A stretch of 33,653 bases of DNA from Paenibacillus bovis (GTDB lineage: Bacteria; Bacillota; Bacilli; Bacillales; Bacillaceae_C): positions 1 through 33,653 of the forward strand of contig VEFU01000047.1 in the NCBI GenBank assembly GCA_007679095.1. Reading direction: 5' to 3'. Below, in pieces: positions 24,949 to 31,842 of this stretch (position 1 is its first letter; each line of letters begins with the position of its first letter). The notes beneath the pieces were generated by a model. It saw only the letters and a program-made list of their open reading frames with translations, was not told where the DNA came from and did no database searches. Made by a program: the position numbers and the translations under genes.

Positions 24949-26487
24949 CTATAATTCTAACTCATCATCCAGTCTACGATTCTTAGACTTTTTCTTTGCT
25001 TTTTGTCGTCGTTTTTCTAAATCCCTATCCATTTCTTTATTTTGTTGGGATTGAAGTGCTTGAAATAAATCATTTACCGCGTGAGAAGTGTCAGAAGCAC
25101 CCAGATTGTTGATGTTAAGAGTACTACTACTCCTGTCTTTAATCCGTTCACCATGAGTGTCTCTTTCAACGTGGGTTTGCTCTCCTGTTTGAACTTCATC
25201 GTGAAATCTATTAGCTCTTGACGAAGTAGTCTTGTCCTTGCCACTTGTTGTAGATGTTCTTTGTTCAATTTCTCCGATAGTTGTTTCAAATCTTCTATCG
25301 TTTGTTGGAATTGTTTGATCTGATTTTCCTGCAATTCTTCTTGATTCACTTTCATTTGTTCCTTCAAATCTTTCAATCTGGCTTCCAAACTCTGAATATA
25401 TCCGTTCTGACTCTTTATTGCTTTCTCTCTCGACTCTTGAGATTTCTTCAATTCCTCTTGAAGAATCGAAAAAGACCTGCTCACGTGATTTTGCTCTAGT
25501 GCTAGTATGTTCATCTTCTCCACGATTTGCTTGAGATGTTCTTGCAGCTCCGAAGAGGTACTCGTTGAATCCAAGTTTGTTTTCAGTTGTTTCAGCAACT
25601 CGTTCAGTTCGTTCCAATCTACTTGATTGTTCGTTTGATACATCGGTGTTTCCTTGCTCTTGACTAGATTCTGTATTACTTCCGGTTTGTTTTGCTCGAT
25701 CATTTTTTCTATAGGAATTCTCTAATCCCTCCTTTGATAATTCCTCTTTGCTTATTCCATAGCGTTGCAAACTTCTCTCTGAAAACCTATATTTAACCCC
25801 TTTTTCTCCTGCTGCTTGTCTTTCTTCGTTCAACTGTTGATATTCTGTATCTATGTACGTGATTCTTGTTCGTTTTTCTGACCAATTAACGTCATATCCT
25901 AAACGGTTCATTTCATGGATATATTCGTTTTTATTGGTAGCTACACTTTTCGCATGCCGAATAGCATTAATAAGCCTTGCTTGTCTGCTTTCTCCCTCTT
26001 TTAATGGTTTATATTGCTTCATGCTTAGGTGAACAGTTTTTTCGTGATTAGGTTCTACTACGTGTAATCCTCTTTCTCTACACAAACGGTCACTCACTTC
26101 CCGAATGTGAAACAATTCCTCTTTTCCATGCGCATGATATTTCTTTCCAGTTTCAAAATGCACCGAATTAATGACGATATGATTATGTATGTGTTCTTTG
26201 TCTGTATGCGTATAAACGACTGCTTCATATCCCTCGGCTATTTCCTTTGCTAGTTCTTGGCCGATCTCATTCGCTTGTTCCGGAGTCACTTCTCCGGGCT
26301 TAAATGATTGAATGACATGATGTGCTTGGATCCCATTATTCTTTCCCCAAAGCTCCCTTGTCGCTTTGAATTGAGCTTTTGCGTATTCTGGAGGGCAATT
26401 CACGCCACCTTTCACTTCGGCTCTTTTTTCCGCGTAGGAAATCAATTTATTGGCTACTTTTGTAGTGCTTCGCTGAATTGTTGCCAT
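24949..26487 (-). CDS. mobA: MOBP-type relaxase
   Basis: 512 residues. N-terminal ~230 residues form the relaxase: candidate catalytic Tyr18 in LISYAEKRAE, and the three-His motif HTDKEHIHNH (Asp96, His94, His99, His101 and His103 in this run). It would nick oriT, attach to the 5' end of the strand and lead transfer. Residues ~250-512 are hydrophilic (Ser, Thr, Glu, Arg-rich, NNLG) with no recognisable fold; this is the stretch that overlaps a second reading frame coding for another protein. ATG 26487 lies within the last 34 bp of mobC, so translation is coupled. No coupling protein or type IV secretion genes are visible, so transfer would need a helper. Confidence 0.92.
   Translation of the reverse strand: MATIQRSTTKVANKLISYAEKRAEVKGGVNCPPEYAKAQFKATRELWGKNNGIQAHHVIQSFKPGEVTPEQANEIGQELAKEIAEGYEAVVYTHTDKEHIHNHIVINSVHFETGKKYHAHGKEELFHIREVSDRLCRERGLHVVEPNHEKTVHLSMKQYKPLKEGESRQARLINAIRHAKSVATNKNEYIHEMNRLGYDVNWSEKRTRITYIDTEYQQLNEERQAAGEKGVKYRFSERSLQRYGISKEELSKEGLENSYRKNDRAKQTGSNTESSQEQGNTDVSNEQSSRLERTERVAETTENKLGFNEYLFGAARTSQANRGEDEHTSTRAKSREQVFFDSSRGIEEISRVERESNKESERIYSEFGSQIERFEGTNESESRRIAGKSDQTIPTNDRRFETTIGEIEQRTSTTSGKDKTTSSRANRFHDEVQTGEQTHVERDTHGERIKDRSSSTLNINNLGASDTSHAVNDLFQALQSQQNKEMDRDLEKRRQKAKKKSKNRRLDDELEL
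25074..25703 (-). CDS. MobB-like gene nested out of frame in relaxase
   Basis: 209 codons, wholly inside the relaxase gene, same strand, different frame. The protein is not random: Gln/Glu/Lys/Leu-rich heptads at about 75-165 predict a long coiled coil, and residues 186-207 are a clean membrane helix (VVVLLTSTIWVLLTLL). Mobilisable plasmids of the ColE1 and staphylococcal pC221 types have a mobB reading frame overlapping mobA in the same way, with a coiled coil and membrane end. The likely job is to stabilise the relaxosome at the membrane. ATG 25703 has no close ribosome site; AAAGGAGGG lies 26 nt upstream, well placed for an in-frame ATT. Confidence 0.75.
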   Translation of the reverse strand: MIEQNKPEVIQNLVKSKETPMYQTNNQVDWNELNELLKQLKTNLDSTSTSSELQEHLKQIVEKMNILALEQNHVSRSFSILQEELKKSQESREKAIKSQNGYIQSLEARLKDLKEQMKVNQEELQENQIKQFQQTIEDLKQLSEKLNKEHLQQVARTRLLRQELIDFTMKFKQESKPTLKETLMVNGLKTGVVVLLTSTIWVLLTLLTR

Positions 26488-26783
26488 ATTACCTGCAACT
26501 CCTTTTGAATCCCTCGCAATTCCCCAGTGGGAATTGCGACTCCTTCGTTCGCTCGCTTGGTTAACTGATTCAGATTGTTTCCCATTGCTCGCAGCTGGCG
26601 AGCAATCTCCATCGCTCCCTCGCGATCAATTTTTGGTGCTCGTACCTTTGCACCGTGTGCCTTCTTCTTACAGAAGGTCGGCACACTCAACCCAACGTCT
26701 GTCGCCATCTGCTCCAGACGTTGGTACTCGTCCTCGCTCACTCTAAAGTTAATCTGTCGATTTTCCTTTCGATTCGCTCGCAA
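26454..26783 (-). CDS. mobC: Relaxosome accessory protein MobC
   Basis: About 109 residues from TTG 26783, which has TAGGAGGGG 7 nt upstream; ATG 26828 lies in the hairpin of the upstream region and has no ribosome site. The N terminus ENRQINFRVSEDEYQRLEQM is a ribbon-helix-helix domain, followed by RQLRAMGNNLNQLTKRANEG, the characteristic MobC segment. It should bind oriT, melt or bend it and recruit the relaxase. Its end overlaps the relaxase start by 34 bp. Confidence 0.85.
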   Translation of the reverse strand: MRANRKENRQINFRVSEDEYQRLEQMATDVGLSVPTFCKKKAHGAKVRAPKIDREGAMEIARQLRAMGNNLNQLTKRANEGVAIPTGELRGIQKELQVIWQQFSEALQK

Positions 26784-26820
26784 AAGACCGCCCCTCCTAT
26801 CCAAATTGTACCAATTTGTT

Positions 26821-26927
26821 ACCATCATAGCATGATGGTTTAAGGGTTGGGCAACCTGTACTTTTGCTAGCCACTTCGTGACAGCAAAGTCGCTTGTTGG
26901 GGGGAACCCCCAAACGTTCGGCTAGCC
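26821..26927. other. Candidate oriT, cluster of inverted repeats
   Basis: Directly upstream of mobC: ACCATCAT/ATGATGGT (26821-26828 and 26832-26839, 3-nt loop), GGTTG/CAACC (26845-26849 and 26852-26856), ACTTTTGCT/AGCAAAGT with a one-base bulge (26860-26868 and 26883-26890), and TTGGGGG/CCCCCAA (26897-26903 and 26907-26913), with GCTAGCC repeated at 26866 and 26921. Dense dyads next to mobC are the hallmark of oriT regions. CAACCTG at 26852-26858 is a plausible nick context. The exact nick site is not determined. Confidence 0.55.
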
Positions 26928-26977
26928 TTCACTCCCCCTAAAACTCAAGATTAACCTACCTCTTCACCTGCTCGGTA

Positions 26978-27038
26978 AAGAGAAAATAAACCATTTGCTA
27001 CACTCAAATTAGTAGTTTACTTTTCTCTTATTTTTTTA
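26978..27038 (+). terminator. Strong hairpin with T tail in 300-bp gene-free stretch
   Basis: AAGAGAAAATAAAC (26978-26991) pairs with GTTTACTTTTCTCTT (27015-27029) with one bulged G, then ATTTTTTTAAT. No plus-strand gene is seen immediately upstream, so it may end an oriT-region or small RNA transcript. The rest of 26936-27235 holds only AT-rich sequence and the dyad at 27181. Confidence 0.7.
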
Positions 27039-27180
27039 ATCTCTATTCAACTCATAATATCTGGATTTTTACTATGTATATCCAATCCCTTACTTGGAAT
27101 ATTCAGTTGGAAAATAATTTCAAAAACGAACAAAAAAAGGAAGGATTTAACAAGGCAATTATAGAACTATAGAGATAAAT

Positions 27181-27213
27181 CACTAAAAATTCCAAAGAGT
27201 GAATTTTTTAGTG
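27181..27213 (+). repeat. Inverted repeat in leader of secreted-protein gene
   Basis: CACTAAAAATTC (27181-27192) pairs with GAATTTTTTAGTG (27201-27213), one bulge, ending 7 nt before the GGAGG ribosome site of the next gene. Could be an operator or a 5'-UTR hairpin that controls access to the ribosome site. Confidence 0.5.
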
Positions 27214-27235
27214 AAAAAAAGGAGGATGATTAGTA

Positions 27236-27674
27236 ATGTTTAAGAAAATTGTTATTACCTTTTTTAGCGGCAGTTTCCATTCTTGCAATTTCAACAAGTT
27301 CTACACTTGCAATGACTATTAAAAAAGAAAGTATTAAGACTTGGTCAGTACCTAATCAGACAGATAAGTTATCTGGTACATTCACGATTCTTGAAGATAA
27401 CGGTACTATAAAAGCTTATGGTCAAACTTATCTATATGGATTTTTTCAAGGTACATCTTATCCAACAACATTAAAATTAGTAATGTATCCGAAGATAATG
27501 GGAAATCAAGTAGCTGTTATAAATGAAACCGCGACTAGAGGAAATAATGTTCCTTTTGAATTTGTTAATATGGGGCCAGTTAATACATCTCAAGTTTATT
27601 CAATTGAAGGGTATCATTATGCGTATAAGGATGGAGTATGGGTTGCGGGTGGCGCCAATGTAGTTTATTGGTAA
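27236..27674 (+). pseudogene. Secreted protein, frameshifted in signal peptide
   Basis: ATG 27236 has an ideal AAGGAGGATG upstream and begins MFKKIVITF, but in this frame it stops after ~28 codons. The body is in another frame from TTG 27249 on. If the T6 tract at 27260-27265 were five Ts, one continuous ORF would result with a normal signal peptide (MFKKIVITFLAAVSILAIS, then STSSTLA) and a ~120-residue mature, beta-rich protein (TWSVPNQTDKLSGTFTILED, ... YHYAYKDGVWVAGGANVVYW). No family recognised. Either a single-base sequencing error, or a real inactivation or switchable tract. Confidence 0.7.
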
Positions 27675-27743
27675 TCTGTTTAATAAATAATAAATCATTT
27701 TTGCCTTTTATTCGCTTATTAAATAGTCACCTAAGGAGAAAAG

Positions 27744-28652
27744 ATGAAAAAGTTACTATACCTATCAATTATCTTTATTGTTATGGCTAGTGGATGTAGT
27801 CACAACAATAAAGATGATTACATAAAAGAATCCTTAAATGTTGTATCAGAAATACATGAATTTGAAAACACAATTGCGTTCGGGGTTACTGATGAAACAG
27901 CAATAAATGATAACCAATTAATTCACAAAATTAAATCTAATAACGACTATTCTCCAGAAATAATTATTAAGAATAATTATGATAGTTCCTTTAAATTTCG
28001 TATATTTTTTCTAGTAGATTATAAACAAATTAGTGTTATGTTTAAAGATAAACCAGTAAAAACATTAGATTTACAAGTATCTTCAAGAGGCACTGAAAAG
28101 TTTGAGGTAAAACTCCCCGAACTTCAAAATGGACTACATGATTTTCTAGTAATTTTGGTTAGAGACCCGGATAATACGTTAGAAGAAGAAAAGTTTGTTC
28201 CTTCTGCTCAAGTCTATATGTCTAGACGTATTGCATTAATTGTGGATGATAAAATGGATAAACCAAAGCATACCGTATTTCCTGTTGCTGCAAAGGAAAT
28301 AGAACAACCTTCAGCTGATCCTTATATAACTACAGAACCGTTTAATCCGGTAAAAGATGCAATAACCTTACTGCCAAAAAAAACAAAAGACTTACATCTA
28401 AATATAAAGAATGGAAAAGAAAATAGTACTTATGCAATACTTTCTTTTCTTGGAAAAGAGCAAATTTCTTTTTCAAAGCCATTTGTAAGCGTATCATCAG
28501 TAGGGCAATTCAGTCTTCCGTTTGAATTAAATAATAATAACCAAAGTATTCAGAACTTAATTATTACTGTAGTCGAAGATCCTTATACTTTAAATGAAGA
28601 TGTCATGCATAATGTGTACTTTTCAAATATAATTTCTACTTCGGATGATTGA
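27744..28652 (+). CDS. Lipoprotein with two similar halves, unknown
   Basis: 302 residues. Lipoprotein signal with MASGC, lipidated Cys18; AAGGAG ahead of the ATG. The mature part looks like two beta-sandwich domains of about 125 residues: both end in a related strand-turn segment, DFLVILVRDPDNTLEEE (about 130-146) and NLIITVVEDPYTLNEDV (about 271-287), and each is preceded by a short F-x-x-P/F region. This suggests an internal duplication. Family unknown; it would be exposed on the outer face of the membrane. Located between the frameshifted secreted protein and a convergent exported protein. Confidence 0.65.
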   Translation: MKKLLYLSIIFIVMASGCSHNNKDDYIKESLNVVSEIHEFENTIAFGVTDETAINDNQLIHKIKSNNDYSPEIIIKNNYDSSFKFRIFFLVDYKQISVMFKDKPVKTLDLQVSSRGTEKFEVKLPELQNGLHDFLVILVRDPDNTLEEEKFVPSAQVYMSRRIALIVDDKMDKPKHTVFPVAAKEIEQPSADPYITTEPFNPVKDAITLLPKKTKDLHLNIKNGKENSTYAILSFLGKEQISFSKPFVSVSSVGQFSLPFELNNNNQSIQNLIITVVEDPYTLNEDVMHNVYFSNIISTSDD

Positions 28653-28657
28653 CACTA

Positions 28658-28694
28658 GAAGGAAAAGGTTTCATGAGGCCTTTCCTTCTTTTTT
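28658..28694 (+). terminator. Terminator of lipoprotein gene
   Basis: GAAGGAAAAGG (28658-28668) pairs with CCTTTCCTTC (28679-28688), followed by TTTTTTC. It overlaps the 3' end of the convergent gene. Confidence 0.78.
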
Positions 28695-29153
28695 CTTTAA
28701 TTTTCGACCTTCGCCACTTTCCAATAATACTTGAGTCTCCGCATCATAAATAGCCTCTTTACTTAGAATATATTCTCCTTCATCTTTAATTGATATCAAC
28801 AAATAAACCTGTCGGTCAGGGGAAATATTAGGTATTTTTGAAGAAAATGAAGGATCACTGTATTTTCCTAAGTTATTGACAACATTCCCTATTTCCTTAT
28901 ATTTTATTTTTTTTCTGATATTAACTGTTGCGTCTGGAAACTCGTGATAGCTAGTTCCGTCTGATGATTTTATTTTCGAATAAAAACTATCTACTTTTTC
29001 AAAGTTTTTATTAGAGTTATCTTTATATTTAATTTCAATATTTTGTTTCTCAATACTCTGCACTTTACCATTTGTTGTTGCATGAGTTGTTACGTAAATA
29101 GTTGAGAAAGTTACTAGGAACATTATCAACGTCAATAGATTTTTTTTCATCAT
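28671..29153 (-). CDS. Exported protein, unknown
   Basis: 160 residues. Signal peptide MMKKNLLTLIMFLVTFSTIY followed by THATT, mature chain about 132 residues, strongly basic C terminus (RKLKKKEGKAS). ATG 29153 follows GGAGG by 4-5 nt. The mature part alternates Lys-rich strands and loops; no family recognised. Convergent to the lipoprotein gene, and divergent from the toxin-antitoxin genes. Confidence 0.6.
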   Translation of the reverse strand: MMKKNLLTLIMFLVTFSTIYVTTHATTNGKVQSIEKQNIEIKYKDNSNKNFEKVDSFYSKIKSSDGTSYHEFPDATVNIRKKIKYKEIGNVVNNLGKYSDPSFSSKIPNISPDRQVYLLISIKDEGEYILSKEAIYDAETQVLLESGEGRKLKKKEGKAS

Positions 29154-29240
29154 AAAACCTCCTTAATTTATTCTTTATAATTATTAGGCGAATTTTAATA
29201 ATTTATTCTTTAAAGAAAAGATTTTAATTTTAATTCATGA

Positions 29241-29254
29241 TATACTGATAGTAT
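29241..29254 (+). promoter_or_regulatory. -10 region and dyad of toxin-antitoxin operon
   Basis: TATACT (29241-29246) is a good -10; the -35 is weak. ATACT-GAT-AGTAT (29242-29254) is a dyad overlapping it, as expected for autoregulation by an AbrB-type antitoxin. Confidence 0.45.
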
Positions 29255-29297
29255 GAAAATCAGAAAATCAGAAACAATAGAGAGGGAGGAACATATA

Positions 29298-29630
29298 ATG
29301 GCAGTAAATTCTCCTGAAAGAAGGGATCGCATGAAGGAACGCTTGACGATTCGTAAACGTGGACAGGTAACATTGCCGAAGTCTATTCTAGAAAGCTTTG
29401 ATTTACAAGAAGGCGATACGATTGAATTAGAAATGAATGAGCACGGAGAAATTATTTTGGTTCCCATGATACAGATTCCGGCTAGTCAAAAATGGTTTTG
29501 GACCGAAGAATGGCAAAAAGAGGAACAGGAAGCTAGTGAAGATATTAAAGCAGGTCGTTTAGGGGATCCCATTTCAAGCCAGGAAGATTTAGATCGTTAT
29601 TTTGCAGAATTGGATAACCTTGACTCATGA
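29298..29630 (+). CDS. AbrB/MazE-type antitoxin
   Basis: 110 residues from ATG 29298 (GGGAGGAACATATA upstream); an earlier ATG at 29253 lies in the dyad. The SpoVT-AbrB swapped-hairpin domain reads RLTIRKRGQVTLPKSILES then FDLQEGDTIELEMNEHGEII (about residues 15-55). The C-terminal tail (WFWTEEWQKEEQEASED..., then SSQEDLDRYFAELD) is acidic and should wrap and neutralise the toxin. Its stop overlaps the toxin start by four bases (ATGA). Confidence 0.88.
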   Translation: MAVNSPERRDRMKERLTIRKRGQVTLPKSILESFDLQEGDTIELEMNEHGEIILVPMIQIPASQKWFWTEEWQKEEQEASEDIKAGRLGDPISSQEDLDRYFAELDNLDS

Positions 29631-29896
29631 AACTAGTTCCAACTGCTCGATTTACAAAGGCACTATCCAAACTTGATCCTTCATCTCGAAAAGTCATACA
29701 GAAGGCTTTGTCTTTAATGTTAGAAGATTTCACGCATCCGTCCTTACGAGTCAAGAAAATGAAAGGGTATCAGAATCCGAATGTGTGGGAAGCGAGTGGT
29801 AACATGGATCTTCGCATCACATTTGAAATACAGAAACCAGATCAAATAATTTTGAGAAATTGTGGTCATCATGATTCTACGTTGAATCGCCCTTAA
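29627..29896 (+). CDS. RelE/ParE-type toxin
   Basis: 89 residues, starting at ATG 29627 which overlaps the antitoxin stop. Typical RelE fold order: MKLVPTARFTKALSKLDPSS (strand and helix), KVIQKALSLMLEDFTHPSLR, then VKKMKGYQNPNVWEASGNMD, LRITFEIQKPDQIILRNCG and the end HHDSTLNRP. RelE-type toxins cleave mRNA on the ribosome, ParE-type toxins poison gyrase; the C-terminal HHD resembles the RNase-type ends of YafQ/RelE more than ParE, but that is a weak inference. Operon with the AbrB-type antitoxin. Confidence 0.82.
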   Translation: MKLVPTARFTKALSKLDPSSRKVIQKALSLMLEDFTHPSLRVKKMKGYQNPNVWEASGNMDLRITFEIQKPDQIILRNCGHHDSTLNRP

Positions 29897-30150
29897 CAAA
29901 CCTTTTAATGAAAAAGATTCATGGATATATAGAACAAAGAGCTTATTAAATCAAAGGGTTCTAAAAATGAAACCCTCGAATTGGGTTAAACGAAGCCATT
30001 CAAGGAGTGTATCGTGTGTCTCCAGAAACTTTTGAACAAGTATATAAAAGAGCAAAGTATCAGCTTGAATTAGAAGGATTTATATTAACCGAAGAAGATA
30101 AAGAGGTCATACGGAAAGTTGTAATGGGGGATATGTCGAGACAGGAGTTA
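29741..30150 (+). repeat. Direct repeat copy 1 (~410 bp)
   Basis: Covers the last 50 codons of the toxin, the intergenic region and nearly all of the small VbhA-like gene. It is repeated in the same direction at 32376-32786 with roughly ten differences, several at third codon positions, plus a one-base length change near 29985. The two copies bracket 2.2 kb of other genes. Confidence 0.9.
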
Positions 30151-30177
30151 CTAGAGATACTTCAGAATGAAAAGTGA
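30016..30177 (+). CDS. VbhA-like small antitoxin, copy 1
   Basis: 53 residues from GTG 30016 with AAGGAGTG 6 nt upstream. The body reads RAKYQLELEGFILTEEDKEV then IRKVVMGDMSRQELLEIL, matching the small helical antitoxin VbhA family, whose members inhibit Fic AMPylating enzymes through an [S/T]xxxE[G/N] motif. Here the Glu-Gly is present but the motif's first position is Gln (QLELEG), so canonical Fic inhibition is doubtful. No Fic gene is visible. An open frame extends upstream for ~10 codons without a start codon, so the N terminus may have been longer in the past. Confidence 0.6.
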   Translation: MSPETFEQVYKRAKYQLELEGFILTEEDKEVIRKVVMGDMSRQELLEILQNEK

Positions 30178-30200
30178 TCTATTATGCTACCTCATAATGA

Positions 30201-30231
30201 AAAAACCTATTCCTTCAAGAAATAGGTTTTT
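30201..30231 (+). terminator. Terminator of toxin-antitoxin module
   Basis: AAAAACCTATT (30201-30211) pairs with AATAGGTTTTT (30221-30231); the T tract is part of the stem. Confidence 0.85.
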
Positions 30232-30323
30232 CCATTTTCGTCGTGGCAACCGATGAAAAAAGTAAGAGTTCATACCTTGGAAAGAGGGATAACCCTTTTC
30301 CCTACCTCTTTTATTATTACCAT

Positions 30324-30354
30324 TTTTACATTGTTGATTTTCAACAATGTAAAA
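30324..30354. repeat. Perfect 14-bp inverted repeat
   Basis: TTTTACATTGTTGA (30324-30337) and TCAACAATGTAAAA (30341-30354) are perfect complements with only TTT between. No T tail on either strand. In the ~290-bp gene-free stretch 30178-30472, which otherwise holds the preceding terminator and AT-rich sequence. Confidence 0.85.
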
Positions 30355-30472
30355 TATTTGAGCAAGATGTCAATTAGGATTATATGCATAAAAAGTTAAA
30401 TTAGCTTTCCTTAGCTAGAAAAAATAACTTACTGATACAATGATGTATATTTTTGATATACTCTGAAATCTA

Positions 30473-31168
30473 TCATTCTATTTCATTTACAAACCAAAAA
30501 ACATCGTCTACATGTACATCTAAATGCTCATCCTCTTTTTTTAGTTTATTAGACTTTTCAGTTAGGATCGTTTTAGAAACATCAGTTAAGTAAACACTTT
30601 TATTGGAGTTAAAAGCTTCAATGAATTTTGATGGGATATTTCCTTTAAAAGCATAAACTCCTTCTAGATCCGCGCCATTCAATACTTCCTCTAACTTATC
30701 TTTTGGAATAATACTTTCTTCATTTGGTACCCCTTGAATAAATTGGTGCATGTTATTATTATCTAATGCAATTAAATTAAAACTTTCAACCTGAATTTGA
30801 TTTTTATTAACAAGAGTTTCAAATTCATCTATTGAAATTGGTGATGTAAAAGTAACTGTAGATGGAATAATTGATTTAGTTTTTGCTAAGGAGGCCATGT
30901 TTTTACTGTTTTCTTTTTTGTAATTAGCCATATCTTGTTTATTTAAATTCCCATTGTTCATATTAACTCTTACTTCTATTTCTTTTGAATCTTCATTATC
31001 CTTTGTTACTGAGTGCTTAATTTTCCCGTTTTCTAGTAAATTTTCAGTCTTTAGTACTACTTCTTCAGTAATTTTATTCCCAGAAACCTTATCACTACTA
31101 TTATTTACAAGAAAAATACTACAAATAATAAGCGTTGCCATAGAAACTGTAATTGCTAGTTTTTTCAT
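30473..31168 (-). CDS. Exported or membrane-anchored protein, unknown
   Basis: 231 residues. N-terminal signal/anchor MKKLAITVSMATLIICSIFL with no clear cleavage site (VNNSSDKVSG follows). The rest is hydrophilic, rich in Asn, Lys and Glu, with alternating strands and helices and a Trp at FWFVNEIE near the end. ATG 31168 follows GGGAGGG. The gene lies 12 bp after the previous minus-strand gene, so the two form an operon. No family recognised. Confidence 0.6.
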   Translation of the reverse strand: MKKLAITVSMATLIICSIFLVNNSSDKVSGNKITEEVVLKTENLLENGKIKHSVTKDNEDSKEIEVRVNMNNGNLNKQDMANYKKENSKNMASLAKTKSIIPSTVTFTSPISIDEFETLVNKNQIQVESFNLIALDNNNMHQFIQGVPNEESIIPKDKLEEVLNGADLEGVYAFKGNIPSKFIEAFNSNKSVYLTDVSKTILTEKSNKLKKEDEHLDVHVDDVFWFVNEIE

Positions 31169-31180
31169 GTTATTCCCTCC

Positions 31181-31732
31181 CTAAAAATTAAACCAGTATC
31201 TGGTTTCTAAGAAATCATAATGGTAACCTTCAAATTCTCCATTTAATGGATTTACCACAGATCTTTGAATAATCATGTCAAATTCTCCCCACTCATCTGT
31301 TGAGTCAAACCAACTTGTTCTAAAGTAATATTCCTGATTAGCGTTAATTTTTGCCCCTACATAAGATTTAATGGCTTCAATTTCTTCGCTATATCCATTA
31401 CCATTATCATCATCCTTATCATATTTAGCATAAGGAATATTAGATGAATACCATCCATTATGTGGGACATTATCAGTAGTATTATTAATTTCAAATGTAA
31501 GATAGTATGCCCCGTTATGTAAATCAGTAGCTGTTTGATTGAATTTTACTTTTTCAAAAGATGCTACAATTTCAGAGGAATCACTCGAATCCACATAACT
31601 ATTTACGTTCCAAGAATAAGGCGACCAAGCGAAACTCGCACCTGGGGTATAATCGGTATCCCTAGCAAGTCCAAAATTAGGTAATAATGCAAATACTAAT
31701 AATACGGTTAAAAATAATAGTTTTTTATTCAC
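31181..31732 (-). CDS. Secreted protein, unknown
   Basis: 183 residues, GTG start with AAAGGAGTT 7-8 nt upstream. Signal peptide MNKKLLFLTVLLVFALLPNF ending GLA. The mature part is aromatic-rich and acidic (WSPYSWNVNSYVDSSDSSEI, YAKYDKDDDNGNGYSEEIEA) with an Asp-rich loop that could bind calcium, and ends YHYDFLETRYWFNF. Its Tyr/Trp-rich beta character resembles the frameshifted secreted protein at 27.2 kb only in general terms. Operon with the next minus-strand gene. No family recognised. Confidence 0.62.
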   Translation of the reverse strand: MNKKLLFLTVLLVFALLPNFGLARDTDYTPGASFAWSPYSWNVNSYVDSSDSSEIVASFEKVKFNQTATDLHNGAYYLTFEINNTTDNVPHNGWYSSNIPYAKYDKDDDNGNGYSEEIEAIKSYVGAKINANQEYYFRTSWFDSTDEWGEFDMIIQRSVVNPLNGEFEGYHYDFLETRYWFNF

Positions 31733-31842
31733 CTTTTTCCAACTCCTTTAATTTTTTTATATATAATTCCGTAAAAACGAAAATTATACAATTATTCCAA
31801 TATTTGTTATAATTACCCCAAATACTTCAAGGGGTGAAAACT

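Noticed and set aside
25281-25499. Plus-strand ORF of 72 codons opposite the relaxase
   Set aside because: Antisense to two overlapping minus-strand genes; Phe/Leu-rich product mirrors Lys/Glu/Gln codons; no ribosome site.
26534-26843. Three plus-strand ORFs opposite mobC
   Set aside because: Shadow frames of mobC and its leader; no ribosome sites and no coding-like composition.
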